Shown piece after piece: positions 36,298-44,378 of a DNA stretch of 64,000 bases. The position numbers and the translations under genes were made by a program. The notes below the pieces were generated by a model that saw nothing but the letters and a program-made list of their open reading frames with translations, ran no database searches and was not told where the DNA came from. The DNA comes from Duganella sp. sic0402 (GTDB lineage: Bacteria > Pseudomonadota > Gammaproteobacteria > Burkholderiales > Burkholderiaceae_D). Location of the stretch: contig NZ_JAHUWK010000009.1 in the NCBI RefSeq assembly GCF_019219065.1, forward strand, positions 186,001-250,000, read 5' to 3'. The first letter of the stretch is position 1; each line of letters starts with the position of its first letter.

Positions 36298-39200
36298 ATG
36301 CCTGGCCCTACGCAACAGTGCCCGCTGGTAGCAATCGGTGGCTCCGCCGGCAGCCTGGAGGCGCTGATTCAATTCTTTGAGGTCTGGCCGGACGATTGCG
36401 GCATGGCCTTTATCGTGGTGGTGCACCTGGCAGCCAACGAGGAAAGCCTGCTGCCGGAATTGCTGCAGCGGCGCTGCGCGCTGACCGTACTGCATGCGCA
36501 TGATGCGCAAGCCATCCAGCCCAACCATGTGTATGTGATACCGCCTGGCCGCGTGCTGCGCCAGCAGCAGCGGCGGCTGAGTATCACCATGCCGGACCCA
36601 TTGCTAGGCCGGGTGGCGGTGATCGATGTACTGTTCAGCTCGGTAGCGGACGACCTTGGCGGTGGCTGCGCCGGCATTCTGCTGTCAGGCGCCGATAGCG
36701 ATGGCACGGCCGGCCTGCTGCGGATCAGCCAGGCCGGCGGACTGGTGCTGGTACAGGACCCGGCCGAAGCGCCACATGAAACCATGCCGCGCGCGGCCAT
36801 GGCCAGCGGTTGCGCCGATGACGTGCTGTGCGTGGCGCAGATGCCGGCCTGGCTGCTGGGCTGCTTCGGTATCGACGCCGTCCTGCGCCAGCCGCCGCCG
36901 CAGTCGCCGGAACCCAAGCTGGCGCACAAGCTGACCCATCACGAGGCCGAGCTGGTAAGTAGCGCCGTGCTATCGCTGCGGCGCCGTACCGGCCACGACT
37001 TTTCCTGTTTTCGCCAGAACGTGGTGCTGCGCCATCTGCGCCGCCGCATGGACCTGGCCGGCATGGACCAGCTGACCGACTACCTGGCGCGGCTGGCGTC
37101 CGATCCCGCCGAGCCGGAAGCGCTGATCCGCGAATTGCTGGTGTCGGTCACCAGCTTCTTCCGCGACCCGGACGCCTTCGGCGCGCTGGCGCGCCAGCTG
37201 CCGCAGCTGTTCAAGGACAAGGATGCGTCGGATTTTGTGCGCGTCTGGGTGCCGGCCTGCGCCAGCGGCGAGGAGGCGTATTCGATCGCCATGCTGCTGC
37301 TGGAACATGCGCACACGCTGCCCAATCCACCCGGCATCCAGGTGTTTGGCAGCGATCTCGACAAGACCGCCATCGAACGCGCGCGCGCCGGCCTGTACCG
37401 CGCCGCAACGGCGGAAGCCGTGGGGCCGATGCGGCTGGCGCGCTTCTTCCACCAGGAACAGGACGGCTACCGCGTATGCCGCGAGCTGCGCCAGATCGTG
37501 CTGTTTGCCGAACACGATGTGGTGCACGATCCCGCGTTTACCCGCATCGACCTGGTCAGCTGCCGCAACCTGTTCATCTACCTCAACCGCGATGGCCAGC
37601 GGCGCATGATCAAGGCCTTCGATTTTGCGCTGGCGCCGCATGGCCTGCTCTTGCTCGGCATGGCGGAAGGCTTGCTGGGACTCCACACCTGCTTCGTATC
37701 GGTGGAGCGCAAATATCACCTGTACCGCCGCGACAGCGACGCCATCCAGCAGCAGCCCGGCGTCGACACCATCCTGCGCTCGCTGGCGATGGAGCAGACC
37801 ACTTACGGCGAAGCCTCGCGGCTGCGCGCCGGCCCCAGCGTGAACCAGTTACAGCATCAGCTGGCGCTGCTGCAACAGCGGCTGCAGGGCAGCGCCAGCA
37901 AGGACGGCACAGGCGCCGGGCACCAGCAGCTGCTGCCCATGATCACCCAGGAATTGCATGCAACGCTGGAAGAGCTGGAAATCAACCGCCAGGAACTGCG
38001 TTCGATGAACGCCGAGCTGTCGGCGGTCAACTTGCAACTGAGCGGCAAGCTCGATGAGCTGGAGCAGACCAATAGCGACCTCAACAACCTGATGAACGCG
38101 GCCGCGATCCCGATGGTCTTCCTCAACCGCGAGCTGCGCATCATGCGCTACACGCCGCGCGCGCTGGACCTGTTCCGGCTGATTCCGTCCGACCTGGGCC
38201 GCCAGCTCAGCGACCTGCGCAACAACCTCGCCTATCCGGAACTGATGGATGACGCGCTGCGCGTGCTGGGTGGCGCGGACACCATCGAGCGCGAGGTGCG
38301 CGAGCAGTCCGGCAAATGGTTTTTCGCCCGCGTGCTGCCGTATTACGCGCTGCAAAACCAGATCGGCGGCGTGGTGCTGACCTTCTTCGACATTACCGAG
38401 CGGCGCCAGTCGGAAGCGGCGCTGAAGGCCTCGGAAGAAAAGCTGCGCACCTTCATCAGCGCCACTTCAGAAATCGTCTACGAGATGAGCGCCGACTGGC
38501 TGGAGATGCGCTCGCTGGCCGGCAAGAACTTCCTCAGCAACACCGAGATTCCGCGCGTCGACTGGAGCGAGGAATACATTCCGGAAGTGGACAAGCCACG
38601 CGTGTGGGAGACGATACAGCAGGCCATCCGCACCCGCAGCCACTTTGAGCTGGAACACCGGGTGGTGCGGATGGACAGCAGTACCGGCTGGGTGTTCTCG
38701 CGCGCGATTCCGCTGCTGGACGAGAAGGGCGCCATCAGCAAATGGTTTGGCGCTGCCAGCGATATCACCGAAAGAAAGCGCTACGAGGTCAGCCTGCACG
38801 AGTCGGAAGCACACTACCGCACCCTGTTCAACTCCATCGACGAAGGCTTCTGCGTGATCGAAGTGCGGTTCGGCGAGCTTGGCGCGGCGCTGGATTATCG
38901 CTTCCTGCAAGTCAATCAGCCGTTCGAGCAGCTGACCGGCATCAAGGAGGCGGTGGGACGCTGGATGCGCGAAATCGCCCCGCAGCACGAAGATACCTGG
39001 TTCAACATCTATGGCCGCGTGGTGCAGACCCGCGAGCCGGTGCGCTTTGAGCATGAGGCACGCGCACTGGGCCGCGTCTACGATGTCTACGCGTTCCCGG
39101 TGGGTGCACCGCAGCTATGCCAGGCTGGCGTGCTGTTCAACGCCATCACCGAACGCCGGCATACCCTCGACGCGCTGCGCGCCAGCGAAAGCCGGCTGCG

Positions 39201-39549
39201 GCTGACGCTGGACGCGGCCGGCATGGGGTCCTATGCATGGTATGCGGCTAGCGGCCGCATCGATGCCGACACGCGGCTGCTGGCGCTGTTCGGTCTGCCC
39301 GCCGGCGCGCAACTGGCCGACGCCAGCGCGATGAATGCCATGCTCCATTGCGACGACCGCGAACGCTACGACACCTTGTTGCGGCAGGCGCTCGATCCCG
39401 CTGGCAACGGCGCCTTCCGCGACGAAGTCCGTGTCAATGGCGCTGATGGCGTGCAGCGCCGGGTGGCGTTTATGGGCCAGGTGGAGTTTGATGGCAAGCC
39501 GCGCCGGGCAGTGCGGCTGTCGGGCGTGGCGCGCGCCATCAGCCCATGA
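36298..39549 (+). CDS. CheB-CheR-PAS fusion protein without an output domain
   Basis: 1083 residues. CheB methylesterase-like domain (about 1-190) with the triad Ser16 (AIGGSAG), His43 (VVVHLA) and Asp135 (ADSDGTAG). CheR methyltransferase-like domain (about 205-475): FRDPDAFGAL, VWVPACASGEEAYSIA for SAM, VFGSDLDKTAIERA. A coiled coil (about 520-605, LEELEINRQELRSMNAEL) leads into four PAS-type domains (about 605-1080). Such fusions usually end in a histidine kinase or GGDEF; here the protein ends after PAS. Substrate is unclear. Confidence 0.9.
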   Translation: MPGPTQQCPLVAIGGSAGSLEALIQFFEVWPDDCGMAFIVVVHLAANEESLLPELLQRRCALTVLHAHDAQAIQPNHVYVIPPGRVLRQQQRRLSITMPDPLLGRVAVIDVLFSSVADDLGGGCAGILLSGADSDGTAGLLRISQAGGLVLVQDPAEAPHETMPRAAMASGCADDVLCVAQMPAWLLGCFGIDAVLRQPPPQSPEPKLAHKLTHHEAELVSSAVLSLRRRTGHDFSCFRQNVVLRHLRRRMDLAGMDQLTDYLARLASDPAEPEALIRELLVSVTSFFRDPDAFGALARQLPQLFKDKDASDFVRVWVPACASGEEAYSIAMLLLEHAHTLPNPPGIQVFGSDLDKTAIERARAGLYRAATAEAVGPMRLARFFHQEQDGYRVCRELRQIVLFAEHDVVHDPAFTRIDLVSCRNLFIYLNRDGQRRMIKAFDFALAPHGLLLLGMAEGLLGLHTCFVSVERKYHLYRRDSDAIQQQPGVDTILRSLAMEQTTYGEASRLRAGPSVNQLQHQLALLQQRLQGSASKDGTGAGHQQLLPMITQELHATLEELEINRQELRSMNAELSAVNLQLSGKLDELEQTNSDLNNLMNAAAIPMVFLNRELRIMRYTPRALDLFRLIPSDLGRQLSDLRNNLAYPELMDDALRVLGGADTIEREVREQSGKWFFARVLPYYALQNQIGGVVLTFFDITERRQSEAALKASEEKLRTFISATSEIVYEMSADWLEMRSLAGKNFLSNTEIPRVDWSEEYIPEVDKPRVWETIQQAIRTRSHFELEHRVVRMDSSTGWVFSRAIPLLDEKGAISKWFGAASDITERKRYEVSLHESEAHYRTLFNSIDEGFCVIEVRFGELGAALDYRFLQVNQPFEQLTGIKEAVGRWMREIAPQHEDTWFNIYGRVVQTREPVRFEHEARALGRVYDVYAFPVGAPQLCQAGVLFNAITERRHTLDALRASESRLRLTLDAAGMGSYAWYAASGRIDADTRLLALFGLPAGAQLADASAMNAMLHCDDRERYDTLLRQALDPAGNGAFRDEVRVNGADGVQRRVAFMGQVEFDGKPRRAVRLSGVARAISP

Positions 39550-39600
39550 AATAGCCGGCAATTGCGGTATGGCTGAGCAGTGCGGCTATACTCGCTCACC

Positions 39601-40875
39601 ATGAAAAATAAGCACAACACGATTCCTTCCCGCATCCGCCGCAACCAGACCCTGGCGCTGGTACTGCTGGTGGTCTGCGGCGTCATCAACTACCTGGACC
39701 GCGCCACGCTGGCGGTGGCCAATGAATACATCCGCGCCGACCTCGGCCTGACGCTGGGGCAGATGGGGCTGCTGCTGTCGGCCTTTTCCTGGAGCTACGC
39801 CCTGTGCCAGCTGCCGGTGGGTGCGCTGGTCGACAAGATCGGTCCGCGCTGGCTGCTCGGCATCGGCCTGGTACTGTGGTCGCTGGCGCAGGCGGCCGGC
39901 GGCTTTGCCGCCACCTTTGGCTATTTCGTGATCGCCCGCATCGCGCTGGGCATCGGCGAGGCGCCGCAGTTCCCGGCGGCGGCGCGCGTGGTCAGCAACT
40001 GGTTCCCTGCACGCGCGCGCGGCACGCCAACCGGCGTCTACAACTCGGCATCGCCGCTGGGCGTCGCACTGGCGCCGCTGCTGCTGGCGCCATTGATCGC
40101 TGCGACCAGCTGGCACTGGGCCTTCTTCGTCACCGGTGCGATGGGTATCGTGGCGGCGCTGGTGTGGGTCAGCCTGTACCGCGATCCGGTGCGTGCCGAA
40201 CTGACCGCAGAGGAGCGCGCCTATCTGGAACTGGACGCCACCACCGCCAACCCGCCGAAGACCAGCTTTGCCTCGTGGCTGGCGCTGTTCCGCTACCGCG
40301 TCACCTGGGGCATGATGCTCGGCTTCTTTGGCTCGGTGTATCTGAACTGGGTCTACCTGACCTGGCTGCCAGGCTATCTGCGCACCGAGCGGCATATGGA
40401 CCTGGCCTACGCTGGCATCGCCGCCTCGGTGCCGTTCATGTGCGGCTTTGCCGGTGCACTGATCGCCGGCTGGGCCTCCGACCGGGTTGCGCGCGCAGCC
40501 GCCTCGCCAGTGACCGGCCGCCGCAATGCGGTGGTGGTGGCGACGCTGGGCATGGTGGCGTTCACCATTCCGGCAGCGCTGGTGGACAGCAACCTGGTGG
40601 CAGTGGCCTGTATCTCGATCGTCATCTTCCTGGCCAACGCCTCGTCGGCCTGCGCCTGGTCGCTGGCGACAGTGGCGGCGCCCCCCAGCCGCGTGGCCTC
40701 GCTGGGCGCGCTGCAAAACTTTGGCGGCTTCCTGGGCGGCGCGCTGGCGCCCATCCTGACCGGCTATATCGCCCAGAGCTGGTCGTTCGTGCCGGCGTTG
40801 CTGGCCGGCGCCGGCATCGCCTTCCTGGGTGCAATGTCCTACCTATTCCTGGTGACCAAGCCGATACCGGAATAA
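39601..40875 (+). CDS. MFS transporter, anion:cation symporter-like family
   Basis: 424 residues, 12 predicted helices. I use the ATG at 39601; a GTG at 39580 is less likely. The family signature GVINYLDRATLAVANEYI begins helix 1, with RWLLGIGLVLWSLAQAAGG and GIGEAPQFPAAARVVSNWFP typical of hexuronate, galactonate or organic-acid carriers. The substrate cannot be told. Stand-alone gene. Confidence 0.9.
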   Translation: MKNKHNTIPSRIRRNQTLALVLLVVCGVINYLDRATLAVANEYIRADLGLTLGQMGLLLSAFSWSYALCQLPVGALVDKIGPRWLLGIGLVLWSLAQAAGGFAATFGYFVIARIALGIGEAPQFPAAARVVSNWFPARARGTPTGVYNSASPLGVALAPLLLAPLIAATSWHWAFFVTGAMGIVAALVWVSLYRDPVRAELTAEERAYLELDATTANPPKTSFASWLALFRYRVTWGMMLGFFGSVYLNWVYLTWLPGYLRTERHMDLAYAGIAASVPFMCGFAGALIAGWASDRVARAAASPVTGRRNAVVVATLGMVAFTIPAALVDSNLVAVACISIVIFLANASSACAWSLATVAAPPSRVASLGALQNFGGFLGGALAPILTGYIAQSWSFVPALLAGAGIAFLGAMSYLFLVTKPIPE

Positions 40876-40905
40876 CTTGCTTGCATACTCGCGCTGAATA
40901 TATAC

Positions 40906-40924
40906 TTCGTATACGTTTCGTATA
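40906..40924. promoter_or_regulatory. Direct-repeat operator candidate before the ParD-like gene
   Basis: TTCGTATA occurs at 40906-40913 and again at 40917-40924, spaced 11 bases (one helical turn), with the palindrome CGTATACG at 40908-40915. It sits 11 bases before the start codon, overlapping the likely promoter. Confidence 0.6.
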
Positions 40925-40935
40925 TAGAGGTCAGC

Positions 40936-41148
40936 ATGGGTATTGTGAACATCGACGAGGATCTGCATGACCAGATCCGCAAAGCCAGCGCGGTATCGTG
41001 CCGGTCAATCAACGCGCAGGCGGCGTTCTGGGTGAAGATCGGCATGCTGGCCGAAACCAACCCGACGCTGAGCTTCAATGAGATCGTTGCGCAGCAGCTG
41101 AAGGAGGCCGGCGTCGATGCGCGGAATTTGAAGGCGGTTGCGGCATGA
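40936..41148 (+). CDS. ParD-like small DNA-binding protein
   Basis: 70 residues: MGIVNIDEDLHDQIRKASAV, then CRSINAQAAFWVKIGMLAE, a ribbon-helix-helix-type fold seen in ParD-like proteins. In toxin-antitoxin pairs such proteins neutralise a toxin, but no ParE-like gene follows. Instead the end overlaps the map start by 4 bases (ATGA), so it is translationally coupled to methionine aminopeptidase. It probably binds the repeats just upstream. Confidence 0.82.
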   Translation: MGIVNIDEDLHDQIRKASAVSCRSINAQAAFWVKIGMLAETNPTLSFNEIVAQQLKEAGVDARNLKAVAA

Positions 41149-41936
41149 CCAAGAAGCCGGCGGAAATCGCGCTGATGGCGGAATCCGGCCGCTTGCTGGC
41201 CAGCGTATTCGGCCGCCTGGACCAGTTGAATCTGGTCGGCATGTCGACCATGCAGGTCAATGACCTGGTCGACAGTTTCATCGTCGACGAACTGCGCGCG
41301 CGGCCGGCCAGCAAGGGCCAATACGGCTACGGCTACGCATTAAATTCCTCGCGCAACAACGTGGTCTGCCACGGCGTACCGGCCGAGGACGAACTGCTGC
41401 GCGACGGCGACATCGTCAACTTCGACATCACGCTGGAAAAAAACGGCTACCTGGCCGATTCCAGCAAAACCTATCTGGTCGGCGCCGTGTCACCGGAAGC
41501 GGCGCGGCTGGTGCAAGTGACTTATGAAGCGATGTGGAAAGGCATCAGCGCGGTGCGTCCGGGCGCCCAGCTGGGCGATGTCGGCTATGCCATCCAGCGT
41601 CATGCTCAGCGGCATGGTTATTCGGTGGTGCGCGAATACTGCGGCCACGGTATCGGCCGCGAGATGCACGAACCGCCGCAGGTGCTGCACTGGGGCCGGC
41701 CGAAAACCGGGCTGATCCTGCGCGAAGGCATGGTGTTCACCATCGAACCTATGCTCAACCAGGGCCGCCACATGGTGCATACCGAGGACGACGGCTGGAC
41801 CGTGGTCACCAGCGACGGCCAGCTGTCGGCGCAGTTCGAACACACGGTGGCGGTGACCCGCGACGGCGTGCAAGTGCTGACGCTGCGCCCCGAGGAAAAC
41901 CCGGCCCGGCTTTGCGCTGCGTCGAAAGGTGTATAG
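41145..41936 (+). CDS. map: Type I methionine aminopeptidase
   Basis: Removes the initiator Met from new proteins. 263 residues. The pita-bread fold is shown by NNVVCHGVP, DGDIVNFDIT with metal Asp residues, YCGHGIGREMHEPP with the metal His, and MVFTIEPML with the metal Glu. It overlaps the ParD-like gene. The genome probably has a second, housekeeping map near rpsB, so this copy may be conditional; that is an inference. Confidence 0.95.
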   Translation: MTKKPAEIALMAESGRLLASVFGRLDQLNLVGMSTMQVNDLVDSFIVDELRARPASKGQYGYGYALNSSRNNVVCHGVPAEDELLRDGDIVNFDITLEKNGYLADSSKTYLVGAVSPEAARLVQVTYEAMWKGISAVRPGAQLGDVGYAIQRHAQRHGYSVVREYCGHGIGREMHEPPQVLHWGRPKTGLILREGMVFTIEPMLNQGRHMVHTEDDGWTVVTSDGQLSAQFEHTVAVTRDGVQVLTLRPEENPARLCAASKGV

Positions 41937-41940
41937 CCCG

Positions 41941-41974
41941 TAAGGAGGATTATCCGATGGCGCTTTTGGGCTAG
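41941..41974 (+). other. Five-codon ORF with near-perfect Shine-Dalgarno
   Basis: taaggagg (41941-41948) is followed 8 bases later by ATG and the peptide MALLG with stop TAG at 41972-41974. It lies 38 bases before the SDR gene. tagccc at the map stop and gggcta at the ORF end can pair, so it could be a terminator remnant or a leader peptide. Confidence 0.35.
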
Positions 41975-42011
41975 GATGTAACCATCAACCATCCCCCCGA
42001 AAGGAAACGTC

Positions 42012-42800
42012 ATGAAGATCGATCTGCAAGGTAAAACCGCCATCATCACCGGCTCCACACGCGGCATCGGCTACGCCATTGCGGCGGGCCTGGCTGGCGC
42101 CGGCGCCACCGTTGTCATCACCGGCCGCAAACAGGCCGACGTCGACCAGGCACTGAGCAAACTGCGCGACAGCGTGCCGGGCGCGCAAGCACGCGGCGTG
42201 GCGGTGGATCTCGCCAATGCGGAAGGCTTCACCCAGCTGCAACAGGCGGAGCCGGTGGCGGACATCCTGGTCAACAATCTCGGCATTTTCAACCTTCAGC
42301 CGTTTGCCGAGATTCCGGACGAAGAGTGGACCCGCTTCTTTGAAATCAACATCATGTCCGGCGTGCGCGCCAGCCGCGCCTATCTGCCCGGCATGCAGCA
42401 GAAAAACTGGGGCCGCATCGTGTTCATTTCCTCGGAGTCCGGGCTGAATATTCCGGCCGACATGATTCATTACGGCTTCACCAAGACCGGCAACCTGGCG
42501 ATCTCGCGCGGCCTGGCCAAAAGCCTGGCCGGCACCGGCATCACCGTCAACGCCGTGCTGCCCGGCCCGACCTTGTCGGAAGGCGTGCAAAACCTGGTCG
42601 CGCCGGACGCCGACTACGCCGCCGCCGAACGCGAGGCCAACGCCTTCGTCAAACAGCACCGCAGCACCTCCATCATCCAGCGCGTAGCGACGCCGGAAGA
42701 GGTGGCCAACATGGTGGTCTACGTCTGCTCGCCGCAGGCCTCGGCCACCACGGGTGCGGCGCTGCGGGTGGATGGTGGGGTGGTTGATACCATCGCTTAA
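42012..42800 (+). CDS. Short-chain dehydrogenase/reductase
   Basis: 262 residues. Cofactor motif TGSTRGIGYAIA, the NNLG motif, Ser in FISSESG and the catalytic Tyr154-x3-Lys158 (YGFTK). The C-terminal ASATTGAALRVDGGVVDTIA is typical of FabG-like oxidoreductases. Substrate unknown. aaagga precedes the ATG. It is the last high-GC gene before the AT-rich patch. Confidence 0.92.
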   Translation: MKIDLQGKTAIITGSTRGIGYAIAAGLAGAGATVVITGRKQADVDQALSKLRDSVPGAQARGVAVDLANAEGFTQLQQAEPVADILVNNLGIFNLQPFAEIPDEEWTRFFEINIMSGVRASRAYLPGMQQKNWGRIVFISSESGLNIPADMIHYGFTKTGNLAISRGLAKSLAGTGITVNAVLPGPTLSEGVQNLVAPDADYAAAEREANAFVKQHRSTSIIQRVATPEEVANMVVYVCSPQASATTGAALRVDGGVVDTIA

Positions 42801-42945
42801 TCAGCGAGATCCTTGTCCTCGGACTTTACACTACGCATGGATACGATTACGCAGGCTGGGAAATACCAATGAGTTCCCGAGCCTGCATTTGGTCCGCGCG
42901 TGCTTGTTAGATGCTAGTACAACGCCTATGCAAACTTGTCTTAGC

Positions 42946-44079
42946 CTACCAATACCCAATACGTTCTGCCTTGGCCGCTTGCGCAAAACGCTCTGCATGT
43001 TGTTCTGGCGTCGGAATTGTTTCGGTAACGACCATCCCTAGCTCTTGGGCGGTAGTTGGAATGATGACTTCGGACCTCAGAAGAATTTTGTCGATTGTAG
43101 CAAGCAAAGAAGCTATGAGATGATTTGCTTTTACTAAATTTGGTTCAACAACAGGGTAACGATAGTAATCAGCAATTAGTTTCTTAAGTTCTTCAGCACA
43201 CTGATCGTAGTCAGCACGCGATGCTATAACGTCGGCTTTCACTTCATACCACTCGGGTATCGTGTACCTCAAGGCGCCGGCAGCCATTGCTTGCTCGACA
43301 CTTTGTCCCTCAGCTAAGCATCGAGATAGCATATTTCCGTTCAGGCCTGTTCCTTGCCAGTATCCGTACCAAGCACCGAAGAGCCAAATCACATCACCTT
43401 GTCTTTGCCAAGAGATGAGCACTTCCCGAGTCGTATGCGTATTCCAAGTCTCAAACGACGGAACAGTTCGCTGACCGAGTTCATATCTTTCTCTATACCA
43501 CTTAAGCGAACCAGCAAGGCTAGTGGAGCGGCTAATATCCATCCATTGAGTTAATCTTGGCTGCCAATCAGCACAGCGCAAATACAGCGATGCGAACCTT
43601 TCCGGAGCGCTCACAGCAATACTTGCATACGCTTTGAGTGATAGCCCAAAGGCAACGCCCACGCTAGCGTAGTAAGGCTGTCCATACGAAGTAAGTGCAC
43701 CCGCCATCTCGAAAAGTCCATCGGCGTTGAATGCCAGTTCTGAAACAAGAAACTGAAGTCGCCACTCTGGAACATTAACCTCTCGTGCAGCTTGGAGTGA
43801 AGCGATAGAACCCCTGACTGTCAAGGCCTTCTCTATCACTTCGTATTCCAATTTCTTCGCTAGAGCGATGTCAACTGATCTCTCAACGAGGAGCGGGAGT
43901 TCCAAGCGGATGAACTCACTCAGCGCCATAAGCATCTGTTTTATTTCCGCTAGATCAGAAGCGATTTTTCCCTGATTGAATAGCGTCTCTACAATACCAG
44001 TGCCAATCGAGGCAGCCAACTCTTTCGCATAAGCCTCAGCGGCAGCTTCAAGAACAACCACAAGCGGAACGGCAGCCAT
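42946..44079 (-). CDS. Unrecognised 377-residue protein in AT-rich patch next to glmS
   Basis: I do not recognise a family. A clear ribosome site (aggagataacg) precedes the ATG. Residues 1-30 are hydrophobic and Ala-rich without a charged signal peptide start (MAAVPLVVVLEAAAEAYAKEL). Residues 30-110 look helical (LAEIKQMLMALSEFIRLELP), and the rest has scattered Trp and Tyr (MDISRSTSL, WLFGAWYGYWQGTGLNG). A sampled 60-base line inside the gene has 28 G+C, against roughly two thirds in neighbouring genes, so it looks acquired. No partner genes or transposase are adjacent. Confidence 0.75.
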   Translation of the reverse strand: MAAVPLVVVLEAAAEAYAKELAASIGTGIVETLFNQGKIASDLAEIKQMLMALSEFIRLELPLLVERSVDIALAKKLEYEVIEKALTVRGSIASLQAAREVNVPEWRLQFLVSELAFNADGLFEMAGALTSYGQPYYASVGVAFGLSLKAYASIAVSAPERFASLYLRCADWQPRLTQWMDISRSTSLAGSLKWYRERYELGQRTVPSFETWNTHTTREVLISWQRQGDVIWLFGAWYGYWQGTGLNGNMLSRCLAEGQSVEQAMAAGALRYTIPEWYEVKADVIASRADYDQCAEELKKLIADYYRYPVVEPNLVKANHLIASLLATIDKILLRSEVIIPTTAQELGMVVTETIPTPEQHAERFAQAAKAERIGYW

Positions 44080-44378
44080 CGTTATCTCCTAAATTTGAGA
44101 TGCAGGAACGAGAGGACGAAAAAATAGGTAAGGAAATATTAAAATAAATTCATCAATACACTAAGACAGGAGTTTTCCTCAAAACTAAAAAAAATTCAAC
44201 AAAAGTATCAAAACAGCAACAACGAAACAAACTAGATTTATCCAAAATCAATAAGTAGCGAAGTAATTCCGCAATGACTCAAATTACCCTTTCGTATATC
44301 CGAATTTTGTTGACGAAACTCTGGATGAAAAGGCAGCTCACTAACTATTGCCCAATCTGCTTAGCCAGCTAACGGGCC
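44080..44378. other. AT-rich intergenic stretch between the orphan gene and glmS 3' end
   Basis: Very AT-rich (one 60-base line has only 18 G+C), with A-runs on the plus strand. It carries the promoter region of the orphan gene on the minus strand. The first ~25 bases past the glmS stop are where Tn7-type elements insert. I find no Tn7 ends or transposition genes. Confidence 0.6.

Noticed and set aside
40936..41936. Toxin-antitoxin system
   Set aside because: The ParD-like gene is followed by map, a housekeeping enzyme, not by a ParE-type toxin.
42801..44378. Complete Tn7-like element
   Set aside because: No TnsABCD-like genes and no recognisable Tn7 ends are in the window; only the position and composition fit.
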